A stretch of DNA of 58,708 bases. It comes from Lingula anatina. Lineage: Eukaryota > Brachiopoda > Lingulata > Lingulida > Lingulidae. Where the stretch lies: assembly GCF_001039355.2 (NCBI RefSeq), contig NW_019776102.1, forward strand, positions 1 through 58,708, read 5' to 3'. Positions within the stretch are counted from its first letter, which is position 1. Every line of letters begins with the position of its first letter. The notes below the pieces were generated by a model. It was given only the letters and a program-made list of their open reading frames with translations, searched no databases and was not told where the DNA came from. The position numbers and the translations under genes were made by a program. Below, one piece after another: positions 40,301-51,897 of the stretch.

Positions 40301-40827
40301 TTTTATAAAAGACTATACAAATAACTTTCACCTTGAAAGGGTATTTTGGGGGCAATATTGAAATTGGCTGCCATATTGGAATTTTCAGACATGCCCCTAT
40401 ATCCAACGTTGCTTAGAATCATGTTCTACATAACTGTGCCAATTTTTATGCTTGTAATTGTAAGTGCTTGATGATTTTACAAAACTGCTGCATATTTTGC
40501 GTAAGTAAACTGCTTATTTTACTTTTGGAGGCCATTTTGGAATTCTATACACCTGTAGAAGCGGATATTGATAATTCATTCATAGCATGATATTTTCCAG
40601 CTATAAAATGATATTCTAAACCATTTTAGGACTATATATTAGATGTTTTAATTTAAAAGAGTATTTGTGGCGGCCATATTGGATTTGGCGGCCATACTGG
40701 AATTTTCAGACATGCCCATATATCCAAAAAAGCTTAGAATTCCATTATCTACAACTGTGGCAAATTTCATGCTTGTAGGTAAAAAACGCACAATTCACCC
40801 TTTTTTCTGCACCAATTTCTTGGACTA
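37322..40827. mobile_element. 3.5-kb inverted-repeat element with tandemly repeated arms
   Basis: The left edge TAGTCCAGGAAATTGGTG is mirrored by CACCAATTTCTTGGACTA at the right edge. The left arm (to about 38400) holds about four tandem units of 250-300 bp, each with CTACAAGCATGAAATTTGG, GGGCATGTCTGAAAATT and ATGGCC(A/G)CCAAA. The right arm (about 40190-40827) holds two units in reverse. The centre (about 38400-40190) has no long reading frame. It resembles Foldback or Galileo-type non-autonomous elements, where long arms are built of tandem repeats. Confidence 0.55.
38879..39102. repeat. Twofold 112-bp tandem duplication
   Basis: CAGTTTACATGCATGAGGGT and the following 92 bases are repeated once with only a handful of differences (GATGTAGGTTACTAGTGTGA in both). 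It lies in the centre of the 3.5-kb inverted-repeat element. Confidence 0.8.
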
Positions 40828-40936
40828 CATGGTGAACTTGTTTTTTTATTTTGCCTGTTGTGCGTACTTGACTCACACTAACGTCAGGCGAGCCGCGTTA
40901 TGAAAAGCTAGCATACAAACAAAGTGCACTCTGTAA

Positions 40937-41162
40937 GACCCCATTCTCATAGATTTTAGATCGATCTATCCCTGTGGGGAGTCTCACCAGATTACTGCCA
41001 GCTTAGTCGGCTTAAGCGTCTGTCCTGCCTACTAAAAGCTGTAAGGGGGTAATTAACTACGGTGCGCGCTCGGCTGACTGCAATTTAGCGTGAACCCCCA
41101 TGGAGTTAGGTCGATCTAAATCTAAATCCCTGGATCGATCTAAATCTCTGGGAATGCACCCT
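40937..41162. mobile_element. MITE, family A, copy 5
   Basis: Left end GACCCCATTCTCATAGATTT with AGATCGATCTATCC; right half has CTGCAATTTAGCG and a short internal duplication of the GATCGATCTAAATCTC block near 41130. Confidence 0.6.
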
Positions 41163-42054
41163 AAGACTTTGTTGTGTTTGGTTGTCCTCGCGTTATAGAG
41201 CGCCGGGTCGTCTCGGTGATCCAGAACCGCGCACATTCAAAGAGATGTAAAGAAATCTCTTTTGTAAGCTCCAGGTCATGTTCAGCCACATAAAAACCGA
41301 AAACTTGTTTTTAACCACTTACATGCACTTGCAACCCGATAGCTCCCACGTTATTTAATTTTATGCCACGACATGTTATTGTTAAACCAAAGGTTCAGTG
41401 GATCCTATCCCACTGCATATATGATTCATTCCTTGGTAAAACACAGCTGCACTGGTAGGGAGGAGTGCTATTTCACTTTTTTAAATTAAGGTCTACCCCC
41501 TACCCTNNNNCCCCCCCCCCCCGTAAATATCCCGTGAAGTTCACGATGTTCACAGATTTAGCAGTTTTGAACGCTATTTTGGTGAAGTACAGGTATGTCA
41601 CATTGTGAGTAATAAAAATGCGCACAGAGGACAATATATTTTGATGTGTAGGCAACCACCCTGAAGCCCAGGTGCCCATTGTTTTATACTGAAAGAAAGG
41701 TCAATCATCAAGAATCAAAAACATTCAGATGAAGCATATTCAGTGTGTGACATTAAATATGGGTCTCTCCTAAACAATTTTCAGCACAGAAGACATATTT
41801 TTTCATTATTTTTTGTCTATGAAGTTGAACCTGGTTTTATTTTGATATTGTTCGATAGAAAAAGGAATAAAATTGTCTAGGCCATTGTTTTAAAAAAGGG
41901 GCAAATACCATAAAAAACATGCAAAAAATGCAAAAAATAAGTAACTTTCGAATATCACAAACTTCAGAGGGTATTTACAGGGGTTTAAAATTTCTAAAAA
42001 AAAATAGTACCTAATTGATTTATAGCACTAAACCGTAACAAATGGCACCGTTCG

Positions 42055-42340
42055 TCCTCTAAAATACCAAAAAATTTCGGGGCCCTTTAGCGGGCCCTAC
42101 CCTAGGTTCTTGATTTTCGTATTGCGAGCTCGATCTTGATTTCATATATAACCCATATCCACTGTTGAAGCTATCCCGTGAAAAGCTTTGAATAGTTAAC
42201 AATCTAGCTTCACAATGGCCCTGACAGTCGGGGCTAAGGGCCCCAAACCCACAACAAAGGGGGGGGGGGTTGGCTTCATATCTGTGGATCCCCCCCCCAC
42301 CCCCCCACCCCACCCTTCAAATGATCTTGGATCCGTCCCT
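42055..42340 (-). mobile_element. Reverse-oriented copy of the CAGGGGCGG repeat
   Basis: On the minus strand it begins CAGGGACGGATCCAAGATC and ends near TTTTTTGGTATTTTAGAGG. The middle is diverged relative to the copies at 35050 and 43440 and has long C and G runs. Confidence 0.45.
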
Positions 42341-42594
42341 GCTGCCGCTTGTTTCATTCCCGTGTGTGTTATCTGGGGGTATTCTGACAGGTCATTTTAA
42401 GAGGCCTGGTTGCACGTACTACCTGACCCCATGGAAGTAAATGTTGACCCCAAACTCACCCTTTGTCAGCTGTAGACGATCTGCTGGAGAGATGAATGCG
42501 CTGGTGAGGTGCGTCAACTCATAGGCGCAACTAACGCATTCTTGGAAGCATTGGTTCAATATTTCGACTTTGCAAAGATCAGGCCTTATAAAGG

Positions 42595-42815
42595 GATTAG
42601 GCGTTTACTAACACTACCCGCAGATCTTATAGCACAAAATTCCATATTAACCACACCTAATTGAACGACACACCGTACAATTATTTAGCACCAACAAAGG
42701 ATACCTAGCGCTAACATTCATCCTCTCTGGTAGTACTGGTTGATTTGTGGGTTAGTTGGTTTATATGGGTGTTATTGCCAAAAGATCTGCAGGTAGTGTT
42801 CGGAGACTGGCGTTG
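42595..42815. mobile_element. Foldback repeat around AGATCTGC motifs
   Basis: AACACTACCCGCAGATCTTA at the left is mirrored by AAAGATCTGCAGGTAGTGTT at the right. A third, single copy of the same arm lies at 10130-10260 (AAAAGATCTGCGGATAGTGC, TAGTAAACGCCTAATCC). Confidence 0.5.
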
Positions 42816-43157
42816 CGCGAGATGAAATTCATCTGTGCGGCACCCGGGCTATCGATTGTAACTGCAGATGTAAACATGTTCAACCAAACTGGCCCTCTGT
42901 GTGACAAGGTAGAAAGTTTCCAAGGTAGAAAGCTTCTGCGGCTTCGTGGTAATTCCGCTTCCTTAAATGCTAAAGTGTTTAAGGCAGTATTTTTGCTGGA
43001 TATGATTTCTGAAAATTGCATTTTATTACTTTAAGAAGTAAAACGTATATACGGTGGGCGGGTGGGTCAGGCACAGCGCTGTCGTTGGCGAACGCGGCTG
43101 CAACAACAACAACAACAACAACAATAACAATAATAATCTCAGTATAAAACAAAACGA

Positions 43158-43375
43158 ACGTACGGACAATCCCATCGCACGGCGCCCGTGTAAATGTAAT
43201 CTAGGTTTAAGAGATTATCTTTAAAAAAAAAAAACTTTTTGGAGAAAAAGCATGGACTATTTTTGAATATTAGAATGGATTCATTAACCATTGGCAAGTA
43301 TGGGAAATCGTTATTTACCCCAGGAATATCCGTTTTTGGCCAAATTTAACAGTCGCTATATCCCTTTCAATATCG
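43158..43375. mobile_element. Fused fragments of two TTAA-type MITEs
   Basis: Bases 43158-43209 are the right end of the family at 20951 (GTACGGACAAT, CCATCGCACGGCGCCCG, AAATGTAATCTAGG). After TTTAAGAGATT the sequence becomes the right half of the family at 28211 (GGATTCATTAACCATTGG, TTTTTGGCCAAA, ATATCCCTTT). Confidence 0.55.
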
Positions 43376-43439
43376 ACAATTGAAAATTAAAAATGTCATG
43401 GGTGCCAAGATAGTACATAGTTGCTCACATAACCCAAAC

Positions 43440-43672
43440 AGGAGCTTATCCTGGATTGTTTGAAGGGGGTCCGTGGATGCGAAGCTGACCCCCCCTCTCC
43501 ACTTGGCGTAGGGTTCGGCGACTGCTGAAGGGGCCCGAAATTTTTTGTTATTTTAGAGGGCGAACGGTGCCATTTGGTACGGTTAAGAACTATGATTCGG
43601 CTAGTCAAAATTTTATTTTTAAGAGAGGACGCCTCTCTCCCCCCCCCTCTAAATCCGCCACTGCTGAGTGTC
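43440..43672 (+). mobile_element. Copy of the CAGGGGCGG repeat
   Basis: CAGGAGCTTATCCTGGATTG at the left, then GATGCGAAGCTGACC, GGGCCCGAAATTTTTTG, TATTTTAGAGGGCGAACG and AACTATGATTCGGCTAG in the order seen at 35050. The right end is AAATCCGCCACTG. Confidence 0.5.
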
Positions 43673-44479
43673 GCCACCTGCTGGTAAGTAACAGTAAGTG
43701 TCGCCGCCTGACGGAAAGTTGGTTGCTCAGGAGTTGGGTTTACAAGAGGTCTATCATGTTAAAAGGAACTTATCCTGGCCCTTCGGCTCTTCGTGGCCTT
43801 CGGCTGCGGACATTTTTGAAAAACAATTATTTTTACCTTTATAGTGTTGCAGACTTTTCTCCCATGCAGACTGTCAAAGTCTCTTTTAGTCGAGTTGCAA
43901 GAATGCCAACCCTGCGATGTTCTCAACGATGAACTTTTTATTTTATAGAAATGAATTCATTATCGGCTAGAGAAGGAAAATCAGCTTGGTTGCTTCTTCC
44001 GAGACAGTTGATAAGAGAAAAACCATTAGAAGCCCACAGATATATTTTATTTGGTGCTCTAGTGAATGTTTATCCTGTCAAAAGGGTATAAATTATAAAT
44101 GATTACATCTCAGCGTGTTACGTTCATAAAAGATCAAACCGGTCATAAAAATACAGAGTATAAAGGGTTGCAAAATCAATCCATATCTGGGGTAATTGGA
44201 CCATTGTTTCTTCTTGAGGTAGCAGAAAACATACAGTTTGGATCCTCTTGTTTCTGCAACGAAATGCATGGCAACGGATCTGAGGTTTAAAAACTACAGA
44301 ATGGAAAGCTTTTCGCAAATATATAAGCAATTAGAATTTTCATGGCTTTCTTAAACAACAAAACTGAACATTTTGTTAAAAATAAAACATACAAATTTTA
44401 TAAAAATGTGAAAGTGTTTATTTTATTTCGTCTCACCAGGGGCGCTGCAGTCGGTTTCTTTTGTTTACAATAGCGCAAA

Positions 44480-44576
44480 GCATTGTGGGATACCGTAACT
44501 CGCGATTCCTAGTGACGCTAGTGTTGAGACTTGCATCTACATTCAAGTTGATTATTTGCCGATATCATTGCTAAAG
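44480..44576 (+). promoter_or_regulatory. Putative promoter and 5' non-coding exon of the gene at 45077
   Basis: A donor (CTAAAG/GTAGGC) after 44576 pairs with the acceptor at exon base 45057 that precedes the ATG of the seven-exon gene, suggesting a 5' non-coding exon here. About 90 bases upstream is GCATTGTGGG (44480-44489), which resembles part of the ZNF143/THAP11-type promoter element in reverse, followed by CTCGCGATT. The true start site is not visible. Confidence 0.45.
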
Positions 44577-45076
44577 GTAGGCGTTATTAAAACATATTCA
44601 TATTTTTCAAGTACAGTTTCTTCTCTGTACGAAAGATTGAGGCTTAAAAGTACTGAAAAATCATGGAAAATTGTTTAATCGTAGGCAGTCGAAAACTTCC
44701 GTTGTCATGCAGCTGTGTCAATGTGTGATTTTTTCTTTCTTTTTCTTCTCGCAAATTTACCGGATTTAAACTAAGTAATGATCATTTCTATCTTACTCAA
44801 AGCAGTACAAATGTAATATTAACCAATTATTGTAACGCTAAAACGGAACGAATTGCCCGTGCAGCGTGAAAAGTAGCCGATTTCGGTTCGAAGACGAGCG
44901 TTTTTGGACCTAAGTATACATCATGAATTATTGAGAACGTTGAGCCAAACTGTATGAAAATGTAAAGATTTAATGGTATTATACGATGTATTCTAAGGCG
45001 ACTGTTAGAAAACATATTATGTGGTAATTAAAACACTTGGCTGTTTCTTCACACAGATTCTTGTAAGAAGGCAACA

Positions 45077-45644
45077 ATGCCCGAGTCAGGCAGAGATCGA
45101 GACCGTCGCCATAGGCGACATGCGTCCAAAAAGGACGACATTTGGACTTTGTAAGTTGACAATAGTGACATTTTAAACTAATGATTCACAACTTTGTTAT
45201 TGGTGAAGAGATATGAAATTCTGTTGTCAATTTCATACGTAAGGTACCTGAACTATCAAGTGTTTACGTATACATATGTTGCATTGCTTATTTATCGTGT
45301 CATCATCATGTCTTTGAGTCTTGGGGAATTGATTGATGTTTTTCTTACATTTTGCCTTGATTCCTGGTAGGCTTCCTTACATTGTACCAGAAGAGCACAT
45401 CTCCTTCATTGCTGACATGAAGAAAGAGTTTGACAACTGTGTGAAAAAAGGTAAAAGAAAGAAAAGTATAATAAAAAAAATGACACACACAAAAACAATG
45501 TTCACCAAATCCACATCTTTTTTATTTCTCAGTACATGTAGTTCTCTACATTACTTTGCTAAGTCTATTTGCAATCCTGCTAACTTGCTTTTGCTTTTGT
45601 TTCCCCCTTCCCACTATTCTTTAATCTTGTGTTGCTCTTTTTAC

Positions 45645-45676
<32 letters not shown>

Positions 45677-46457
45677 TATTTACTTATTTGTTTACTTATT
45701 TATTCAGCCTTTCTGTTTATCACTTTCTGTTCCTTCTGTTACTTTCTCACCAAAACAGACCAAACTGTGTCAAGCATTAAGCTGCCAGAGATAGCAAAAT
45801 TCCCTCAGCTTACAGGAAAACCAGCAGCTAATAACACTGCTTCATACACCAAAACTCCTTTTCCTGTGAGTGGATTAACTGGGAATATTCTTTAAAATAC
45901 CATTACTGTTGATTTATTTAAATATTTAAATATTTTAATGCAATAATAACTTTAATTCAGTAAAAATAATAGAAAAAAGGATAGCAAATTACTGAAATTC
46001 AGTAAAAATAGTAAGAAAATGTATGCTATTTAAAGAGAGTTAATGATGATGTGATGCTGACTTAATTAGTCATTATTAATATAAGCATGTTGTTCATACA
46101 CCAAAACTCCTTTTCCTGTGAGTGGATCCATGGGGAATATTCTTTATAGTAGTATTATTGTTGATTTATTTAAATATTTAAAATACAATAACAACTTCTA
46201 TTTAGTAAAAGTAATAGGAACGTGTGTCATTTAAAGAGAATGTATGATAAGGTACTGCTTAGGTGATATATTTTTAAATAATTTTAATTAAAATTTTATA
46301 ATTTATATATGCATATTGTTCGTGTATACAGGATCCCCATGGACCTGAAGTGAAATGGAGAGGTGGTCATCAAAACGCCACAGTGACCTATCAGAAGGGA
46401 ACTGCTGCTGCTGAGGTCATTCACCTCAAATCAAGGATTCCAGGACAAAGTATGTGG

Positions 46458-46519
<62 letters not shown>

Positions 46520-48247
46520 GTCCACGATACTGGTTAACAACAATGGGTCATCATCTCTGAAAGTCTTTCAAAATATTCCTATGCGTTTGATTACAGTGGG
46601 GGTGCTTTCATGTTAAAAAGGGTGGATTTTTCTTATTATAACAAACAATTTCGTGTTTCCAAACATTGCTGTGTATTTTAAACTTTTTAATCCTTAGCCG
46701 AAAATGACACTTAAACAGCGCTTAAACACACCCTGAGTTTGAGGAAACACTTTCATTTTTATTCTTCTCATCCAGGTAACCCCTTGAACAAAGCTGGTTT
46801 CACCCCAGTTAATGCGCCTGCTGGAACCACCTATATGGTAAGAATTTCCCCATCAAACCACATGGGATGTTTCATTTGTTGATTTAACTTATCCTTTTTA
46901 GACTGTGTAATTTGTTTAATGTATATGCAAGGTTGGTAATCTAATGCGACCATTCATTTCAATGAAAAAAAATCTAGGAATTTGTAATAGTTTTCAATTG
47001 TATTTTCTTCTTACAATAAAACAAAATAAAAGAATATTAGAACAAAAATACATAATAGAAGAATAAAAACTAAAATTTTAACAATGAGAAATCCCCTCTT
47101 TCCTCAGGGCCTGCACCTGCCACACCCCCCTGCAGGCAGACCACCACATGGTCAGAGACACACTCCACTGAGAAGAGCCAGTATGCCTCAACCAAGGCTT
47201 CCTGAACCAGCACCAATTACCTTGAGAGGTCATGGCTATGTGGCAGCATCACTGACTCAGATCGGGTAATTGCTTGCATATATTATTATTAAAGTTGTAA
47301 ATAATGATAATAATAATGATAATAATAATACTTCAAGCATGAGAAAATAGTTTCATTGGATCTTAGTTTTGATAGTCAGAAAGGTTTCATTTATGCTAGA
47401 TCCTGAAATTTGATTTACCTGTTGACTGTTTCGTCTGTTCACTCGTAATTCAGTTGTGACCAAGTCTGTCAGAGTGAACAGACGAAACAGTCAACAGGTA
47501 AATCAAATTTCAGGATCTAGCATAAATGAAACCTTTCTCACTATCAATACTTTAAGCACTTTGCATTTCACACTTTAAGCATTCTGTCATTAATGGCTGA
47601 TTTCATCACAAACGTTTTTGTTTTTATAAATCTATTATTATTGATTCTTATTAGCCTAAGCATATCATCATTATGGTTATTATCAAAGTTAGATGGGATA
47701 CTTGCGTACAACCCATATTTTCTGAGTTTGTCATTAAGGTGTGGGCTTTAGACACAAGTTCTGTTTCCTCTGATTATCTTTCATCATATCGTCATCATAT
47801 TTTTTTACTTTCCTTAACATTGCTGTCTTGTCCCAAAATTCCTCAGGTCATACCCTTTCAGGGAAGCTTGATTTCTTTCCAAGTTCCCAAAATGCCCTTG
47901 GCTAAGTGAAATATGAAAATATTTCTAAAAAAAGTTTCTTATATGTACCCTTATTCAATTTTAGAAACTTTATCCCCGCTCCTCCTCCTACTGCCAAACT
48001 GCCCAGCTTGGTCCCCCAGAGCCAGAGTCCACTACTAGCCATGGTCAAGGACAAGGCTGAGGATCTCAAACTTCCAGCCATAGATATACACGGCCAGGGC
48101 CTAACAGCTAAGCCTCGGGCCAGCAAGAGGAATGGAGGTGTTGAGCATTTGGCCTCAACTGTTAAGAGCCATCCTCCCAGACAGATCAGGCGCCAGGTCA
48201 AAAGCAGATGCCAGGCCAAAGACAATGCTCACAACAACAACAACTAA
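45077..48247 (+). CDS. Unrecognised basic, proline-rich protein (7 coding exons, 293 aa)
   Basis: I do not recognise this protein. Seven coding exons join in frame with good GT/AG sites: 45077-45150, 45371-45450, 45759-45865, 46332-46449, 46776-46837, 47108-47265 and 47965-48247 (TAA). The product is 293 residues with no signal peptide or membrane helix. The N-terminus is very basic (RDRDRRHRRH) and is followed by KKDDIWTLLPYIVPEEH and a possible short helix (FIADMKKEFDNCVKK). The middle has KWRGGHQNATVTYQKG and SRIPGQSNPLNKAGF. The rest is rich in Pro, His and Arg (GLHLPHPPAGRPPHG) with DLKLPAIDIHG near residue 240, and the tail ends in four Asn. LPAID and IPG-type motifs faintly recall vertebrate C7orf57, too weak to assign. 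The composition suggests a disordered scaffold or nucleic-acid-associated protein, which is inference. Start: first ATG after an acceptor at 45057. Confidence 0.82.
45841..46260 (+). repeat. 252-bp tandem duplication including an exon end
   Basis: Bases from 45841 recur at 46093 (TTCATACACCAAAACTCCTT, then TTCCTGTGAGTGGAT). The copied segment includes the last 25 bases of coding exon 3 and its GTGAGT donor, but no acceptor. The second copy is therefore a decoy donor in the intron rather than a usable exon. Confidence 0.75.
46460..46515. repeat. (AT)n microsatellite in an intron
   Basis: About 28 AT units starting 10 bases after the donor of coding exon 4 (donor at 46450) of the unrecognised gene. 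Confidence 0.95.
47370..47546. repeat. Near-perfect inverted repeat with 74-bp arms
   Basis: Arms 47370-47443 and 47473-47546 are complementary with one mismatch seen, separated by a 29-base loop. It lies in the intron between coding exons 6 and 7 of the unrecognised gene, so its transcript would form a long hairpin. Confidence 0.85.
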
Positions 48248-49940
48248 GAGACACGTGTAGTGTGTTTGCTTTTCTGCAAATATCACCCAGCGGAGAGGCA
48301 GCGTATACAGTTTTCTTTTTTTTTCATCCTTAAGTATATCATTCCGTTTACTTCTATAAAACCAAAATTCAGAAATTCAAAAACCTTTAGGCAATTAATA
48401 TTCGCTCAGTTGTGACTTCTAAATTCAACGCTTATTTACCACGTACTCAGTTGTGTTAGCACATTCAGTCAGTTGTTCCAGCTATTATACTCTGTGATGT
48501 CACATCAGTAAATCAGCAAAATTTACGTTATTTATATTCTGTGTAAGACAAGCAGCTCTAACATTATATTCTACACTCACGTGCTACAGAATTCCACAGT
48601 GATTTGTTTCACTGGTTATACTTAGTTTAGATCTGTTAAGTTTTAGAATTTTAGAGCAACAGCTTTTCGATCAAATTACATTTTACTACGTCAAAAAGAC
48701 CAATTAATACTACACACCATTTTCTGTGATGAAAAAGAGATATCTTTTCTGGCATCTGAGATATTTTTATTTAAAATATTTTAAATTATTCATGCCACCT
48801 TTCTCGGCAAAGTACTGTTATTTAGTTTTGCTAAATAGCGTAAGTGTTAGAAACAAGATGCTTTTTCTGGTATCTTAGATATTTTTGTTTAAAATATTTT
48901 AAATTATTCATGTCATTTTTCTCGGCAAGGTATCTGTTAATTAGTTTTGTTAAATCATGTAAGGTGTTTTTTTCTGGTATCTTAGAAATTTTTGTTTAAA
49001 ATCTTTCAAAATGTTCATGCCACTATTTCTCGGCAAGGCACTGTTATTTTGTTTCCTAAGTTACATAAATGTTAGTTAATTTGATGATTTTCCATTGAAA
49101 ATAACTGAACTAGTACATGTATGACCTAGAATATCTTGTAACCACTTAGTTCTGCATGTTAGAGCACTGAAATCATCTAAAACACATTTTAGTATCTGTT
49201 TATATTGTATGTCAACCGGGTATGTAACCAAAATTCTGTCACTGTATTCACTTAAGTTAATCCATAAGTTGTACAAATTCGGCGAATTTATGGCATTTCA
49301 AGACGTAAAGTTCGACTTTACTTCGTTAAGCAATTTGCCCTTCCAAGCGCAGGGGCACCATTGAGAATAATGGTCTCTTCTAAATGTCAAAACGGGGTGG
49401 AGGCAATCTTTGTAGTGTCTGTTGTCGACTACCAGGTCGCTGTAAGTGGAGGTGTGAAGGGTCAAGGTTTGATCACGGCGTCGTGGCTCGAGCTCGGCGA
49501 CCTCTTCAAGCGACCCAGGCGCTGTTCCGGTCGAGGACTGTCCTGTATGCCGAACCATGGAAGTCTTATACAGGCTGTCCTCGTAGTGTGACGGCACTGG
49601 GTTGTTCAGCTTTGCTGACACTGGGGTGTCCTAGATTGTGGACACTTTGTTGTTGAGGTCAAAGAGTAACGGCTGTGGTAACGTGTGAGAGTTTTGGCCT
49701 GGATCGTCGAGATTTGCACGTGACTTGGGAAAGGCGACAGCGCTGCCGGGAGAACCAAGATTCTGTGACGATGTTTTTTAGAGAACGTTTGCAACTTTGG
49801 TGCAGCTGCTGCTTGTAGTGACATTTGGCTTGGAGAGGGAAAGTTTGCTTTTCCGTTTTGCGATGTCATTTAATTTCATGAATTTTACATCTTACATTTT
49901 TTGGCATTGTATTTCAATAAAATCACTGATCTTATTTATT
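48248..49940 (+). other. Putative 3' UTR with poly(A) signal
   Basis: No convincing reading frame follows the TAA at 48247. The first well-placed AATAAA is at 49916-49921, followed by a T-rich stretch, which would give a 3' UTR of about 1.7 kb. It contains a threefold tandem repeat (48744-49066). An earlier end cannot be excluded. Confidence 0.45.
48744..49066 (+). repeat. Threefold tandem repeat in the 3' UTR
   Basis: TTTTCTGG(C/T)ATCT(G/T)AGA, TTTAAAATATTTTAAATTAT and TTTCTCGGCAA recur in order from 48744, 48863 and 48969. Units are about 106-119 bp and moderately diverged. Confidence 0.75.
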
Positions 49941-51016
49941 TGAAATTTGTGTTCAGATTTATGATTTGAAGCACCACTTTTTTTCTTTTTTTTATGGTCA
50001 TAAAAGTTGTCTATCTATTCGTATTTAACCCGTTTTAATGGTCTTAGAGTTTACCCATTCACAAAACTAAAGTATTTTTCGTTGGATATGTAGGTTTTGA
50101 CACCTGTGTACATGTTCACTTTTCTTTTGGCTTATATACGCCTCTTTTATGCGTTGTGAATTTTTTAATGGTAACGCGTGTGACGTTTTAAGAAATTCAT
50201 CAATGACTGAATGATTGAACTCCACAAATACTTCACTTGAAAGCTTTTGTTTTATGAAATCGGACTTCAGAGATTGACAAAAGATTTTTAATCGTTGTAA
50301 ATTGTAGATTTATATCAAGTTGCAAAAATAAATAAATAGAATAAAAATCCGATTTAGAATACCCCAGGGCGTCTCGACGGTGACACAAACAAAATTGCTC
50401 GGACACGGAATGAACATTAATATGCCCAGTGCCCAATATTACAATGTTAACTTCTACAGAATAATAGGCCGGGTGTGCCTTTATCAAGGTGTTTTATTTT
50501 CAAATTGGGGAATTACAAGAAATTGTGCTACTTACTAGTCCTATGGGTCTACACGTGGCCGTTTAAAAAGCGATAAAGAGGGCATTTAGTTATTTGACGA
50601 AAGTTAAATAGTATTGAAAAAGGAAAATAAAAATGCATAAAAATTAAGCTATTTTGTCAGTCTGCAATATAGGTAAATGATCAAACTTTAAAGGCGAAAC
50701 TGAAAATTTACATCTTTGTAGATCTACAGTACATCGTAACTTCAAGCCACAAGTGAGTCTAATGTGGTTTCTATTTGATCTCTTTCTCCATTACGTACTT
50801 CGTTATTCAAAGTTACAGCATACATGATGGATTATAAGCGAGACTGATCAAATTATTTACAGTGAAATCAAGTTGTTAGTGTCTTGCACACAATGCTTTT
50901 ACAAGCAAACCCCTTTTCATTGTTTTCATCGATATTCATTTCTTTATGTTGACTTTTCAAAGTTATCTAGCTTGAAAAAATCAAAATAAAAAAAAATTCA
51001 TGTTTTTGGCATAATA

Positions 51017-51022
51017 TTTATT
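51017..51022 (-). other. Candidate poly(A) signal of the F-box gene
   Basis: AATAAA on the minus strand about 0.88 kb past the stop of the eight-exon F-box gene. If used, the 3' UTR spans about 51000-51897 and ends about 1 kb from the convergent 3' end of the seven-exon gene. Confidence 0.3.
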
Positions 51023-51897
51023 CTTATGCTATAAATATGTATGGCCCGCATACTGACAAGTACAGACCAAATACTGGTCCTTATTCTACATATTGTATGA
51101 CATCATACAAAGAAATATGTATATTCAAATACATATGTATAGAAATAGAATGTTCACATATGGTTCACAATAATACAGTGCATACACTGTAAAATCCAGT
51201 TACGCATGAGAGTAATCCTTTATATAGAAATATATGAGTCATTTAAAAAATACTTTAGAGATAGATATCTCTAAACAGGCTGTTCAGTGACCCTAAAAAA
51301 ATTAAAATACTTAGATTAGTACAGTTTACTCACATTTTCTACAAATCGACTTTTTTTTTTTTTTTTTTTTTGCACTTGCATTTGACTGTCTAGTGACTAA
51401 TTTTTGACGGTGTATACTGCTGCTTCACTGTTTAAGTTATCATTTAAAAAAAAAAGTCATTATCTACATAAAATTGATCTAATAGCAAATATATATTTAT
51501 ATGTATTGCACCGTCCATAAGTGTGTAAAATCCACCTTTTCTTATGCGCAAACTTTCTAAAACAAAATTAAAGCAGTGCATGATCCTAATACGCATTTTG
51601 GAGTACAATTTCGTATAACCATTAATATAATATGTGTATCATCACTCTGCTATTTTATACTGCCAGCATGGTATACTCAACACTTAACATGTAACTGTTA
51701 ATATTTAAATGATCTTTTACACGGCGAGCGCCTAGAAAATCCATACTTTCAAAGTTCTTAAGTCGAAGAACCCAGGAAGATGAAAACAACGATCATGAGG
51801 GTTCTTTAAAACATTGAAAAAAATAATTAAATTAAATTAAAATATACAAATTACAAGCCGGCAAACTCTCGGTGATAGACGCAATGTATACTCCAGT

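Larger units (their letters stand above)
26899..44479. other. Repeat-rich gene desert
   Basis: No frame shows family motifs, codon-like conservation or splice-linked partners. It holds most of the MITEs listed, two gaps (36176-36714 and 41507-41510) and one N at 32653. The 5' non-coding exon of the complete transporter should be at the left end. Confidence 0.6.

Noticed and set aside
37000-41000. CRISPR-like or satellite array suggested by repeated ATGGCC units
   Set aside because: Units are long, diverged and inverted between the two arms, which fits a foldback transposon, and the genome is eukaryotic.
42756-43034. 92-codon plus-strand frame
   Set aside because: Begins inside a foldback repeat, has no recognisable domain, and an equally long antisense frame overlaps it.
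49298-49869. Several 70-107 codon frames on both strands
   Set aside because: They overlap one another, lack motifs and fall in the inferred 3' UTR.
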